A DNA stretch of 64,000 bases from DASXVX01 sp036504075 (GTDB lineage Bacteria; Bacillota; Sulfobacillia; Symbiobacteriales; Symbiobacteriaceae). The translations under genes were made by a program, and so were the position numbers. The stretch lies in contig DASXVX010000012.1 of the NCBI GenBank assembly GCA_036504075.1, positions 3,372 through 67,371 on the forward strand, in the 5' to 3' direction. Under the pieces are notes generated by a model, which did not search any database, was not told the DNA's origin, and saw nothing but the letters and a program-made list of their open reading frames with translations. Positions 41,042 through 49,767 of the stretch are shown here, piece after piece. Within the stretch, counting starts at the first letter, position 1. Each line of letters opens with the position of its first letter.

Positions 41042-42092
41042 GTGCTTCAGCTCCTTCCGGCAGAGGCAGCATAACGGCAATTTCGGTGCCTTTTCCCTTG
41101 ACGCTGCGGACCCGCAACTGGCCGCCCAGGGCCGAAACCCGTTCCTGCATGCCCGCCAGGCCCACGGCCGTCGGCCGTACGTCGGCATGGGTGTCGAAGC
41201 CCTCGCCGTCGTCCTTGATCGACAGCGTCGCCGAGCCCTCTTCGCAAGTCAGGGTCACCGTCACCGTGTGGGCATGGGCGTGCTTGCTGGCGTTGTTCAG
41301 CGCCTCCTGTGCTACCCGGAAGAGGTTTTCCGCCACAGGACCCTTGATCTGGACGCACGAATCGATCTCCAGCTCGACCTCCCAGCCTTCCTTGGCGGCG
41401 GCCGTCTTGACGTATTCCGCCAGGGCCGGGCCCAGCCCCTGCTGCTCCAGGGTGGTCGGCCGCAACTGGAGAATTAATTTGCGGGCCTCCCCGTGCGCCT
41501 GGCGGGCCAGTTCCTCCAGCGTCGCCAACTCGGGCACCAGCTCCGCCGCATCGCCGCCCAGCTTCTCCAGCCGCCGGCGGGCGCCGGCCGCCCGCATGGA
41601 GAGGGCGAACAACTGCTGGTTCACTGTATCATGCAAATCGCGGGCCAGCTTCGCCCGTTCTTCCAGAGCAGCCGCCCGGCCCAACTCCTCCGACATCTCC
41701 CGATTCCGCTCCGCCAGCCACTGCAGGTCATCCACGGCTTTCTCCAGGTGGCCGGCCATTTCGTTGAGCCGCTCCTCCAGGGCGCCGATCTCATCCTGCG
41801 TGGTGACCGTGAGCCGGAAACTGAAGTCGCCCCGGGCGATGCGGCCCGCCATGTCGCCCGCCTCCCAGAGGCGCAGCTTGATCGAGCGGGCGGCGGAAAA
41901 GCCCATGAACGAACCGACGAGCCCGCCCGCCAAACCCGCGGCGATGCCGGCGCCCCACGCGGACGCCGGCGTCAGACCGGATTGAATCCCCAAAAAGTAG
42001 CCGGCCGCCACCATTCCGGAACTGAGGAGGCTGGTCGCCAGGTAAATGGCGGCCAGCTTCCACTGCAGCCCCAGGGGGCTCTGCCCGTTCAC
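41016..42092 (-). CDS. liaS: LiaS-type sensor histidine kinase
   Basis: A 358-residue kinase: two N-terminal helices enclosing a very short outside loop (intramembrane-sensing layout), a HAMP domain near 60-115, HisKA_3 with ARDLHDTVNQQLFALSMRA, and an HATPase with NNASKHAHAHTVTVTL and DDGEGFD...GLAGMQERV. Its GTG overlaps the LiaF stop (GTGA). It partners the downstream regulator. Confidence 0.92.
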   Translation of the reverse strand: MNGQSPLGLQWKLAAIYLATSLLSSGMVAAGYFLGIQSGLTPASAWGAGIAAGLAGGLVGSFMGFSAARSIKLRLWEAGDMAGRIARGDFSFRLTVTTQDEIGALEERLNEMAGHLEKAVDDLQWLAERNREMSEELGRAAALEERAKLARDLHDTVNQQLFALSMRAAGARRRLEKLGGDAAELVPELATLEELARQAHGEARKLILQLRPTTLEQQGLGPALAEYVKTAAAKEGWEVELEIDSCVQIKGPVAENLFRVAQEALNNASKHAHAHTVTVTLTCEEGSATLSIKDDGEGFDTHADVRPTAVGLAGMQERVSALGGQLRVRSVKGKGTEIAVMLPLPEGAEALDSHHAGG

Positions 42093-42832
42093 GGTACGAA
42101 CCGCTGCGTGGACGGCCGCTGGACGATGCGCAGCGAGCCGATGGCGAGCCGGGCGTCAATATGGAGCTCCGTCGGCGAATCCGCCACCACCACCTGCCTG
42201 GAGAGTCCCAGGCTCAGGCCGTCCCGGCGGTCGCCCAGCACATCAAGCTCGCCGATGTTGGTCGCCGCGTCCACGTAAACCGTCACGTTATCCGGCACCC
42301 GCACGAAAATCTCGCCGATCCAGGCGCCGACTTTAATATTGTGGACGCCCGGCGTAATGTTGGCGGTGGTCAGGTCCAGCTTCACGTCGCCGATGCCATG
42401 CTCCAGGTTCAGGTCCTTGTCCAGCAGCCAGTTGGAATTCCCGTAGCGCAGGTCGCCCACAATATGGCCTTCCGGACTCATCCGCATGTGGACGAACTTG
42501 GTCCAGCGGTTCCGCCCGAAGAGCATCCCCACGCCCACCGCCACCAGCAGCAGCGGCCAGGCCGCCGCAGCGATGTGACCACCCGTAATCGTGGTCAGGC
42601 CGGCCCCGTTCAGAATGTCGAACAGCCCAATGCCACCGAGCCACACGCCCAGGGCGAGGGAAAACCAGGAAGTCCGGCGCAAGCCGCTCCACATGATCCC
42701 GGCGCCGGTCACCAGCAACAACACCGGCCAAAAGCGGAGGCCCAAATTATAACCAGCCATCTGGACGAGGGCAAGACCGCCCAGAATGATCAGGACAATC
42801 CCCCAGAACTGGCGCTTAAAGCTCCACATCAC
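42089..42832 (-). CDS. liaF: LiaF-like membrane regulator
   Basis: A 247-residue protein with four N-terminal helices (FWGIVLIILGGLALVQMAGY and following) and a C-terminal beta-rich DUF2154/LiaF domain (GDLRYGNSNWLLDKDLNLEH, IGEIFVRVPDNVTVYVDA, IGELDVLGDRRDG). LiaF inhibits the LiaS kinase until the envelope is disturbed. GTG 42832 follows AAAGGAG. No liaIH-like target gene is nearby. Confidence 0.88.
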   Translation of the reverse strand: MMWSFKRQFWGIVLIILGGLALVQMAGYNLGLRFWPVLLLVTGAGIMWSGLRRTSWFSLALGVWLGGIGLFDILNGAGLTTITGGHIAAAAWPLLLVAVGVGMLFGRNRWTKFVHMRMSPEGHIVGDLRYGNSNWLLDKDLNLEHGIGDVKLDLTTANITPGVHNIKVGAWIGEIFVRVPDNVTVYVDAATNIGELDVLGDRRDGLSLGLSRQVVVADSPTELHIDARLAIGSLRIVQRPSTQRFVP

Positions 42833-42895
42833 TGTAGTTCGCTCCTTTGTTCAGCCCGTCTAAGACGTTTCTGCGTTCCGTCTGATATGAGACTA

Positions 42896-42958
42896 CCAGA
42901 GCCAGTGGGCTTGTCACAGGTACAGGAGTGTGAAATTCGGATCGTACCTGAGTACGAT
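42896..42958 (-). promoter_or_regulatory. Promoter region of liaF with a perfect palindrome
   Basis: ATCGTAC-CTGA-GTACGAT at 42941-42958, a perfect 7-bp inverted repeat, lies about 35 bp ahead of a GTGACA...TAGTCT pair (16-bp spacer) reading toward liaF. It could be the autoregulatory LiaR site. Confidence 0.5.
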
Positions 42959-42965
42959 GCCGAAA

Positions 42966-42998
42966 ACGGGGGAGGGGCTCGCTGCCGCCCCTCCCCCG
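42966..42998 (-). terminator. Terminator after murE
   Basis: GGGGGAGGGGC...GCCCCTCCCCC-type stem followed by GTTTTC on the minus strand. Confidence 0.82.
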
Positions 42999-43002
42999 CC
43001 GC

Positions 43003-44517
43003 TTAAGCCGTAACCCGGCGCTTCCGGGTCGGGTCGCTGAGGAGGCGGGACAGGGCCGCTTCCGCTGCCGGCACGTCGCCGTGCCAAGTAGTGGGATGCA
43101 ATACCTCCAGGTCCTTCTCGTCCCCCTTGCCGGTAATCAGCACAATATCGCCGGGCGCCGCCATGTTGAAGGCGCTGGCGATGGCCTCCAGCCGGTCTTC
43201 AATAAAGTGGACCTCCACGCCGCTGCGCCGGACGCCTGCAGCGATCTCCCGGGCAATTTCGAGCGCATTCTCCGTGCGCGGGTCCTCTTCCGTAAGTACA
43301 AGCACGTCACAATAGTTGCCGGCGATGCGGCCCATGTCCGGTCGCTTGGTGTGGTCCCGGTGGCCCGCCGACCCGAAGACCATGATCGCCCGTGTCTCGG
43401 GTGACTTGATCCGGGCCACGTCCCGCAGGAGTTTCTCGAAGCCGTCGGGCGTATGGGCGTAGTCGACGACCACGGTAAAGTCCTGGCCCTGGTCCACCCG
43501 CTCGAACCGGCCCGGCGCACCCCTGGCCGTCCGCATGGCGGTAACGCCCGCAGTCATGCCGTAGCCAAGGGCCATGCCCGTGGCAATGGCCGCCAGGGCG
43601 TTGCTGACATTATACGCGCCGAAAAGATACGGGGCCTCCACCTGCGCCTCACCCACCGGCGTCAACAATCTATAGGCGGCGCCGGAGGCCGTAAGACTGA
43701 CCTCTTCCGCCCGCACGGCCGCCTCGGGGCTGAAGCCATAGGTCAACACGTTTACACCGGGGCCGCATTGTTCGGCCATGCGCGCGCCGTAAGGGTCGTC
43801 CAGGTTAATCACAGCCACAGCGCCGGGCCGCAGCATCTGGAATAGCTTCGCCTTGGCTTCGAAATACGACTCCATGTCTTTATGATAATCGAGGTGCTCA
43901 TGCGTCAGGTTGGTGTAAACCGCCACGTCGAACCGGCAGTGGGCCACTCGGTGCTGCTCCAGGGCATGAGAGGTGACCTCCATGGCCACCACGTCGGCCC
44001 CCAGGCGGGCCATTTCGGCCAGCAGCCGCTGCACCACGTGGGCTTCCGGCGTCGTATAGCCGGCCTTCTCCTCCACCACGGTATTGCCGAGCATCATACC
44101 GGCGGTGCCGATGACGCCGGGGAGCCGGCCCGTCGCCTCCGCCACGGCTTTGAGCAGGTACGTGATGGTGGTCTTGCCGTTCGTGCCCGTAATCCCAACC
44201 ATTTTCAGCTTCCGCGAGGGCGAGCCGTAGAATTTGTCGGCGAGCAGGCTCAGGGCATACCGGGCGTTCTCCGCCACAATGACGCCCACCCCCGGCGGCG
44301 CCGAAAACTCCCGCTCGGCTACCACAGCGACCGCGCCGCGCGCAATCGCCTGTCCGATAAACTGGTGACCATCCACACGGGCGCCCGGAATGGAGACGAA
44401 AAGGTCACCCGGGTTCACCTGACGGGAGTCAGAGGCGATGCCCAGCACTTCCACGTCGGGCAGGTCCGGCACGGTTATGCTGTCGGCGAAAGCCGCTGCC
44501 AGTTCACTCAGCTTCAA
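43003..44517 (-). CDS. murE: UDP-N-acetylmuramoyl-tripeptide synthetase (MurE)
   Basis: A 504-residue Mur ligase adding the third amino acid of the peptidoglycan stem. P-loop MVGITGTNGKTTITYLL; TTPEAHVVQRLLAEM; TNLTHEHLDYHKDMESYF; substrate motif EEDPRTENALEIA, where diaminopimelate enzymes usually have D-N-P-R. The Arg supports meso-diaminopimelate as substrate despite the E-D change. TTG 44517 follows GTGGAGGG. It stands apart from any dcw cluster. Confidence 0.92.
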   Translation of the reverse strand: MKLSELAAAFADSITVPDLPDVEVLGIASDSRQVNPGDLFVSIPGARVDGHQFIGQAIARGAVAVVAEREFSAPPGVGVIVAENARYALSLLADKFYGSPSRKLKMVGITGTNGKTTITYLLKAVAEATGRLPGVIGTAGMMLGNTVVEEKAGYTTPEAHVVQRLLAEMARLGADVVAMEVTSHALEQHRVAHCRFDVAVYTNLTHEHLDYHKDMESYFEAKAKLFQMLRPGAVAVINLDDPYGARMAEQCGPGVNVLTYGFSPEAAVRAEEVSLTASGAAYRLLTPVGEAQVEAPYLFGAYNVSNALAAIATGMALGYGMTAGVTAMRTARGAPGRFERVDQGQDFTVVVDYAHTPDGFEKLLRDVARIKSPETRAIMVFGSAGHRDHTKRPDMGRIAGNYCDVLVLTEEDPRTENALEIAREIAAGVRRSGVEVHFIEDRLEAIASAFNMAAPGDIVLITGKGDEKDLEVLHPTTWHGDVPAAEAALSRLLSDPTRKRRVTA

Positions 44518-44763
44518 GGATATATCCCTCCACGTGCTGCTTGACCCAACTCTATCCAACGCCTACGCTTCGTATGCCGCAAGAACTTCTACAACTTGCG
44601 ACAAAATCCTCCATTACGCCAGGTTGGGCATCCAAGTACATCCTGATTTTACCAGTTCATTTCCATGCACGCCAGCGTTCTCGCTTTCCGCTTAACAGGA
44701 TTTTCCACATCGATCCAGAAATTGTATGAAGGGAGATGCTGCTGTTCGGGGAGGGTCTACGCT

Positions 44764-45201
44764 GTGGGAAAATCTCTGACGCCGGGTCCGCCTTTGACCC
44801 CCGGAGATGAGTTCTGCAAATGTGAGCCGCCGACCGGCTGGGAGAACATCAAGGCGGTTGCGGCGGCTCTGGGGACGGCGGCGGTGGGCGCAGCGGCCCA
44901 GTTCGGCGTCACGCTGGCGACCGGCCGGGTCTGGGACATCTCAACGATCGCCATCGGTGGGCTCGTGGGCTGGCTGGTGCACCAGGCCGCCGGACGCCAT
45001 CGCTCCGTCCTGATAGGCGCGGTTGCCGCCGGGGCGACGGCGCTGGCTTGCGGCGCCGGCTACGGCCTGCTCTGGCTGCCGTCCTTACACCGGGCGGCGG
45101 TGGCACAGGCCGTGGGCTGGTTCTACCTGCCCATGGTCGCCCTGGGCGGGTTTGTCGCCTACCGGCTGGCCGGACCCATTACTTCCAGCGAATCGCTGTA
45201 A
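44764..45201 (+). CDS. Membrane protein of unknown function, 145 residues
   Basis: A short Pro-rich N-terminus with a Cys-x-Cys (GDEFCKCEPPTGWENIK), then about four hydrophobic helices (AVAAALGTAAVGAAAQFGVT; ISTIAIGGLVGWLVHQ; GAVAAGATALACGAGYGLL; FYLPMVALGGFVAYRL). GTG 44764 is preceded by GGGGAGGG; upstream in-frame codons lack signals. No family recognised. The upstream gap 44518-44763 holds divergent promoters that I cannot define. Confidence 0.7.
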   Translation: MGKSLTPGPPLTPGDEFCKCEPPTGWENIKAVAAALGTAAVGAAAQFGVTLATGRVWDISTIAIGGLVGWLVHQAAGRHRSVLIGAVAAGATALACGAGYGLLWLPSLHRAAVAQAVGWFYLPMVALGGFVAYRLAGPITSSESL

Positions 45202-45215
45202 CATCATCGTCCATA

Positions 45216-45246
45216 AGCGTCTGACTTAAACCGGTCAGGCGCTTTC
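45216..45246 (+). terminator. Terminator
   Basis: AGCGTCTGAC...GTCAGGCGCT stem followed by TTCTACATTTT. Confidence 0.7.
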
Positions 45247-45268
45247 TACATTTTGGCTTGAAACATAT

Positions 45269-45345
45269 CTCCCAGAATTACCGTCTAACAAGTATACCGG
45301 TGACCAGGGGCAGCATCCCCTGGTCGCCGTCTCTGGGAGGTGAGA
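45269..45345 (+). promoter_or_regulatory. Leader RNA that can sequester the ribosome binding site
   Basis: CTCCCAGA (45269-45276) is exactly complementary to TCTGGGAG (45332-45339), part of the GGGAGG ribosome binding site of the hydrolase gene. Between them lie an ACCG...CGGT arm and a perfect GACCAGGGG-CAGCAT-CCCCTGGTC hairpin (45302-45325), giving a three-way junction. Resembles an RNA switch or thermosensor; not a class I recognise. Confidence 0.55.
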
Positions 45346-45352
45346 ACCCGGC

Positions 45353-47404
45353 ATGCGCACACGACCCTGGCTGGCAGGTCTTATCGGTCTGCCGCTCCTG
45401 CTCACCACCGCGCTTCCGGCGCCGGCCGTCCAGGCCGCCGCCCCGGTCCGGGTGATCCTCGACGGCCGGACGCTGGCCCTGGACTCGGCTCCGCTGATTC
45501 TGGACGACCGGACATTCGTACCCCTGCGCGGGGTCTTTGAAGCCATGGGCGCCACGGCGGTCTGGAACGGGGAGACCCGCAGCGTGGAGGTGACCCGGGG
45601 CGACGCCTACCTGCGGCTCACCCTGGGCCGCAAGCTTGCCTGCCTCAGCGCGGACTGCACCAGGGCGGCCGTTCTGGACGCGCCCGCCCGGTTGGTGGAC
45701 AGCCGCACGTACGTCCCGGTCCGCTTTATCGCGCAGGCGATGGGCGCCAAGGTCTCCTGGGAAGACGCCCGGCGGGCCGTGGTCATCGATACGGCCCGAA
45801 CCCCCGATACCCAGCCGAACGCGGTGGCGCTCGCCTCCGTCACCCCGGGCCAGACCGTTGCCCGCCCGGTCATGCTCCAGGCCGCCGCCGAGGGCGGCAC
45901 CGGCGTGCAGTTCTATCTGCTGGATCCCGCCACCGGCATGGGCACCATCGTCGCCGCCGGCGCCGACCCGAAAGGCGCCTACACCTACGCCCCGGACCCG
46001 GCCGTGCAGGGTCCCCGGCTGCTGGTTGCCGCCGTCCGGGATACGTCCGGCGTCACGCGGTATTCCGACCCGGTGCCGGTGCAATTGGCCCCGGACCCGC
46101 AGGTGAGCCTGACCGGCCTCGAGTTCTATGGCCTGGTGGACGGGCCCATCAGCTTCAGCTCCACCCAGACGTTCCCGGCGACTCACGTGGCCTACCGGCT
46201 GATCAACCCCGACGGCACCGTGGAAGACCTGGGCACCAACGGCCCCGGCGACAAGCTGACCTGGTACCCGCAGGTCAGCCACAACGGCGACCGGACGATC
46301 CAGGCCATCGCTTACGACCGTCATGGCACCGCCTACCCATCAGCGCCGATTCCGGTCAAAGTCCAGTCCGGTTACCGGGCGGTCCTTTCCGGCGTGACGG
46401 ACGGCGCCACGCTGACCCGGTCCGTCACACTCAGCGTCACCCGCAACTACCCGGTCGACGGCGTCAAGTATGTCCTGGACGATCAGGTGCTGGGCTGGGG
46501 CCTCAGCTATACCTGGAATTTCGGTCCGGAGGCCAACGGCCCCCACAAGCTCTCCGTGGAAGTAACGGCCAAGGATGGCACCGTCCGGACCATCGGGCCC
46601 ATCAGCTTCACGGTGAACGTGACGCCCACCGTCCGGCTGTCCGGGGTGGGTCCCGACCAGGTCGTGACCGGCCCGGCCACTCTGAAAGTCTCGGCCAACG
46701 TCCCGCTGTCCGGCTCTGTCGAATACTACGTCAGCGACGCCGGCGGCCAGTTGCAGTTGGCAGGCCGTGGTGCCCCGGATGGGTCCTTTGCCTGGACTCC
46801 GACCGCCAAGGATGCCGGCCCGCGGAGCGTCCAGGCGGTGGCCAGGGATGCCGCCGGCAACGTGCTCAAGACCAGTGTGATCAAGTTCCGGGTCTACCTG
46901 GGCAAGGTCTACGGCCCGGTGGCCCTGGTGCCGAAAACCGACTTCAAGGACCTGGCAGTCAAGCTCTCCCTCCCCGTCTACCGGGAGGTCGGACTGTCGG
47001 CCGCGCTTCAGGTGGCCCAGGCGATGCTGGAGACCGGTTCCGGCCAGTCGGTGCCGGTCGACAAATACACCGGCCAGCTCTCCTACAACCTCTTCGGCAT
47101 CAAGGGGACCGGCCCCAACGGGACGATTACCTCCAACACGTGGGAAGAGTACGGCGGCGTCGCCTATCGGGTGGACGCCGAGTTCCGGGCCTATCACAAC
47201 GTGGCGGAGTCCTGGCGGGACCACGCCGACATTCTGCTGGTCCGGCCCTGGTACGCCCCGGTTCGGGCGGTAATGCCCGACCCGGTCCTTGGCGCCTGGG
47301 CGCTGAAGCGGTCCGGCTACGCGACCGACTCGGCGTACCCCACCAAGCTGATCAATATCATGAAGGCCAATAACCTGTTTATGCTGGATCAGTTCGAGTT
47401 CTAG
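45353..47404 (+). CDS. Secreted cell-wall hydrolase: stalk domain, Ig-like repeats, glucosaminidase
   Basis: A 683-residue exported protein. Signal peptide (residues 1-29, ending AVQAAA); copper-amine-oxidase-type stalk domain with two halves (FVPLRGVFEAMGATAVWN and YVPVRFIAQAMGAKVSW); about four Ig-like repeats of some 90 residues (150-510); C-terminal LytG/FlgJ-like N-acetylglucosaminidase (535-680) with VAQAMLETGSGQS (catalytic Glu), SYNLFGIKGTG and YHNVAESWRDHADIL. Likely trims peptidoglycan at the surface. ATG 45353 follows GGGAGG, which may be sequestered by the leader. Confidence 0.88.
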   Translation: MRTRPWLAGLIGLPLLLTTALPAPAVQAAAPVRVILDGRTLALDSAPLILDDRTFVPLRGVFEAMGATAVWNGETRSVEVTRGDAYLRLTLGRKLACLSADCTRAAVLDAPARLVDSRTYVPVRFIAQAMGAKVSWEDARRAVVIDTARTPDTQPNAVALASVTPGQTVARPVMLQAAAEGGTGVQFYLLDPATGMGTIVAAGADPKGAYTYAPDPAVQGPRLLVAAVRDTSGVTRYSDPVPVQLAPDPQVSLTGLEFYGLVDGPISFSSTQTFPATHVAYRLINPDGTVEDLGTNGPGDKLTWYPQVSHNGDRTIQAIAYDRHGTAYPSAPIPVKVQSGYRAVLSGVTDGATLTRSVTLSVTRNYPVDGVKYVLDDQVLGWGLSYTWNFGPEANGPHKLSVEVTAKDGTVRTIGPISFTVNVTPTVRLSGVGPDQVVTGPATLKVSANVPLSGSVEYYVSDAGGQLQLAGRGAPDGSFAWTPTAKDAGPRSVQAVARDAAGNVLKTSVIKFRVYLGKVYGPVALVPKTDFKDLAVKLSLPVYREVGLSAALQVAQAMLETGSGQSVPVDKYTGQLSYNLFGIKGTGPNGTITSNTWEEYGGVAYRVDAEFRAYHNVAESWRDHADILLVRPWYAPVRAVMPDPVLGAWALKRSGYATDSAYPTKLINIMKANNLFMLDQFEF

Positions 47405-47410
47405 ACAGCA

Positions 47411-47440
47411 ACGAGGGCGCCCGTGGGGTGCCCTCTGTTT
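47411..47440. terminator. Shared terminator
   Basis: GAGGGCGCCC-GTG-GGGTGCCCTC stem followed by TGTTTAC on the plus strand, between convergent genes. Confidence 0.72.
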
Positions 47441-47972
47441 ACGTCTGGCGCTCTGAATTACTCCGCAGGTAGGCCATTTCCGCCAACAGCCGGGTGTTCT
47501 GCTCCTCAAGCCGGGCGACCCGCTCCAGCAGCGTCTCCAAGTGCTGCACGGTTACCGTCCGCAGGTGGACCGTCTCCACCAGGGCGTCCAGGTGGTCGTG
47601 CATCTCCTCGATTTCGGTCGCTGCGCTCACGTTCGTCTCGAAGTCCGATTCGGCGTAGGCCCGGTCTTTGGTCCCGGATCGGTTCTGCGACATCATGATG
47701 AACGGGGCCGTGTAGGCCGCCTGGAACGAGAGCAACAGGTTCAGGGCGATAAACGGCGGCTGGTCGAAATGGAAGCGCGCCGTGGCGCTCAGGCTGTTCC
47801 ACAGAATCCAGAGCGCCAGCATGCTCGACTGCCATCCGATGAACTTCCACGAACCGACAGTCTTCGCCACCGTATCCGCAAACCGGTCGCCCCGGGTCGC
47901 CGTCGCCTGAAACAGCCGCTCAATGTCCTCCGCCTGGGCCTTGGCCAGCGCTCTGGCTTCCTGCGAACTCAA
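47439..47972 (-). CDS. DUF1003 membrane protein
   Basis: A 177-residue protein with two central helices (FIGWQSSMLALWILWN and PPFIALNLLLSFQAAYTAPFI), the DUF1003 pattern with MMSQNR after the second helix, and a C-terminal coiled coil (LRTVTVQHLETLLERVARLEEQN). The family is often annotated as a membrane protein of unknown role. TTG 47972 (or 47975) follows GCGAGGGTGG; the longer frame lacks signals. Confidence 0.85.
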   Translation of the reverse strand: MSSQEARALAKAQAEDIERLFQATATRGDRFADTVAKTVGSWKFIGWQSSMLALWILWNSLSATARFHFDQPPFIALNLLLSFQAAYTAPFIMMSQNRSGTKDRAYAESDFETNVSAATEIEEMHDHLDALVETVHLRTVTVQHLETLLERVARLEEQNTRLLAEMAYLRSNSERQT

Positions 47973-48060
47973 CAACCACCCTCGCCCCCATCCTGATTCG
48001 TGTGATCCAAATTCTAGCACTCGGACGCAGGGGTGACTAGTTCCCCAAAAGCCACCCACA

Positions 48061-48133
48061 CATAGTTGCCTCCCGCCTTTTGCCCCGCAAAAGTCTGCCG
48101 GCCGCGATGGCGACTGACGGAGTCAGTCGCGAA
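48061..48133 (-). repeat. Second copy of the dispersed palindromic element
   Basis: On the minus strand: GCGACTGAC-TCC-GTCAGTCGC, then GCGGCCGGCAGAC, then TTTTGCGGGGCAAAAGGCGGGAGG and CAACTAT, in the same order as at 16893-17062 but without internal amplification. It starts just behind the GDPD terminator. Confidence 0.85.
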
Positions 48134-48136
48134 CAG

Positions 48137-48164
48137 AAGCGCCCGCCGTCGTGGCGGGCGCCTG
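48137..48164 (-). terminator. Terminator after the GDPD gene
   Basis: GCGCCCGCC-ACGAC-GGCGGGCGC stem on the minus strand followed by TTCTGTT; the palindromic element begins immediately after. Confidence 0.75.
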
Positions 48165-48166
48165 CA

Positions 48167-49105
48167 TTATCGCTTCCCCATCTCCTTCAGCACCTTGACC
48201 GCCCGGTCCGGGAAGTCCGTAATGATGCCGTCGGCACCGACTTCAATCAGGTGGCGCATGGTCGCCTCGTCGTTAACCGTCCAGTAGTGGACCTTAATGC
48301 CCAGCTTATGCGCCCGGTTGATCAGTCGGGGTGTGTCCAGGTGAATGGTGAACGGCCCCAATTTCTGCGACACCGGCAGTTGGAAACAGTCCCGGGTCGG
48401 GTTGTACAGCCAATCGAGGTGCGGAAGCCAGTATGCCGCAAAGATATACATGTCCGGCTGATCGGCGCTTACCGCCGTCCGCTCGCCCACCAGTTTGGTC
48501 CACCGGTCGGTCGGCCCGCTGGGGAGGGAGTTGATCAGGATCTTATCCTCCATACCGTATTTGCGGACGACATCCCAGACTGCATGCTCCATCGGCGGGT
48601 CCACCTGTTTGATCTCGATGTTCACCCGCTTGCCCGGAAACTTCTCAAACACTTCCGCCAGGGTGGGAATCTTGATTCCCTGGTTCCGGAAGGGATGAGT
48701 CTTGCCGTCGTCCGGCGTAAAACCGTAGCCGAAGTCGAACGTCTGGAGTTCGGCGAACGTGTGGTCCTTGATCTGCCCCTTGCCGTTGGACATCCGGTCG
48801 ATGCTGGTGTCATGGCTCACGACCACCACGCCGTCCTTCGTCAGGCTGACGTCCAGTTCGAGAATGTCGGCCCCGACCGCTTCGGCCCGCTTGAAGGACT
48901 CGATGGTATTGGACGGGCGTTCGCCGGAGGCGCCCTGGTGGCCCAGCACCACCGGCTTCTCGTCCGCCAGGTAGGCCTTCACGAGCCGGGGGTGGATCGT
49001 GGCGACCCGGCCGATCAGCAGGCCGGCGATGATCGCGATGACGGCGCCCCAGATGACTAACCGACGCTGCCTGGGCGACATGGGCGGTCGCAGTGGCATG
49101 GACAT
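48167..49105 (-). CDS. Membrane-anchored glycerophosphodiester phosphodiesterase family protein
   Basis: A 312-residue protein with an N-terminal anchor helix (LVIWGAVIAIIAGLLIG) and an outside GDPD TIM barrel. Motifs: HQGASGERPSNT (usual form H-R-G...P-E-N-T), DILELDVSLTKDGVVVVSHD with metal acids and second His, VNIEIKQ, and HYWTVNDEATM. The Arg-to-Gln and Glu-to-Ser changes in the first motif affect expected active-site positions, so activity or substrate may differ. ATG 49105 follows AAGGAGGAG. Confidence 0.85.
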   Translation of the reverse strand: MSMPLRPPMSPRQRRLVIWGAVIAIIAGLLIGRVATIHPRLVKAYLADEKPVVLGHQGASGERPSNTIESFKRAEAVGADILELDVSLTKDGVVVVSHDTSIDRMSNGKGQIKDHTFAELQTFDFGYGFTPDDGKTHPFRNQGIKIPTLAEVFEKFPGKRVNIEIKQVDPPMEHAVWDVVRKYGMEDKILINSLPSGPTDRWTKLVGERTAVSADQPDMYIFAAYWLPHLDWLYNPTRDCFQLPVSQKLGPFTIHLDTPRLINRAHKLGIKVHYWTVNDEATMRHLIEVGADGIITDFPDRAVKVLKEMGKR

Positions 49106-49127
49106 GGCATGACTCCTCCTTCAGCGT

Positions 49128-49760
49128 TCACATCAGGTTGAGTAGGAATTGAAACGCCACGCCCCACATGATGACCGCCGAAATGCGGTTCAGCCAACGG
49201 AGGAAATTCCGGCCCAGGTCCTGGCCAGATCCCCCGCTCACCGCCAGCCGCCCCAAAAAATGCCCGCCGGTCGCGAGCCCGAAAAACCAGAGCCAGGAGA
49301 CGGCGATGCAGGCCAGCGTAAAGGCCAGGCGGGCCGTCCCGCCGTACTGCAGCGAGTTCGTCCCGATAACGGCCACCGTATCCAAAATGGCGTGGGGATT
49401 CAGCAGCGAAACCGAGGCCGTAAAAATCAGTTGGCGGCGCGCCGGCCACTCCTCATCGCCGGTCGTCTCCACCGCCGGGGCGCTCCGCCAGGTCAGCCAG
49501 CCGAGGACCGCCAGAAAGAGCACCCCAACCCAGCTGAGCGCCGCCTTGAACCAGGGCACCGTCAGGACCAGCAAGGAGACGCCGGAGACGGCGACAGAGA
49601 CCAGCAGCGTATCGCAGACCGAAGCGGTGAGGATCGCAGGCAGCGCTCCCGCCCACCGGCGGTGCAGCGCCCCCTGCGTTAGCACGAAGGTGTTCTGTAC
49701 GCCAAGCGGCAGAATCAGCCCGAGCGCCAGCATGAAGCCGTGTAGTATTGCTGCAGACAA
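49128..49760 (-). CDS. LysE/ArgO-family amino acid exporter
   Basis: A 210-residue six-helix exporter: FMLALGLILPLGVQNTFVLTQG (family signature G-x-x-x-P-G-x-x-N-x-x-V), SVCDTLLVSVAVSGVSLL, and SVSLLNPHAILDTVAVIGT, as in LysE/ArgO exporters of basic amino acids. TTG start 8 bp behind hom, with GGAGGCG upstream, suggesting co-transcription with homoserine dehydrogenase. Confidence 0.9.
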   Translation of the reverse strand: MSAAILHGFMLALGLILPLGVQNTFVLTQGALHRRWAGALPAILTASVCDTLLVSVAVSGVSLLVLTVPWFKAALSWVGVLFLAVLGWLTWRSAPAVETTGDEEWPARRQLIFTASVSLLNPHAILDTVAVIGTNSLQYGGTARLAFTLACIAVSWLWFFGLATGGHFLGRLAVSGGSGQDLGRNFLRWLNRISAVIMWGVAFQFLLNLM

Positions 49761-49767
49761 GACCCGG

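Noticed and set aside
45240..45352. Cyclic-di-AMP riboswitch before the wall hydrolase
   Set aside because: Such switches often precede wall hydrolases, but the conserved ydaO core is not present; only a ribosome-binding-site-pairing leader is seen.
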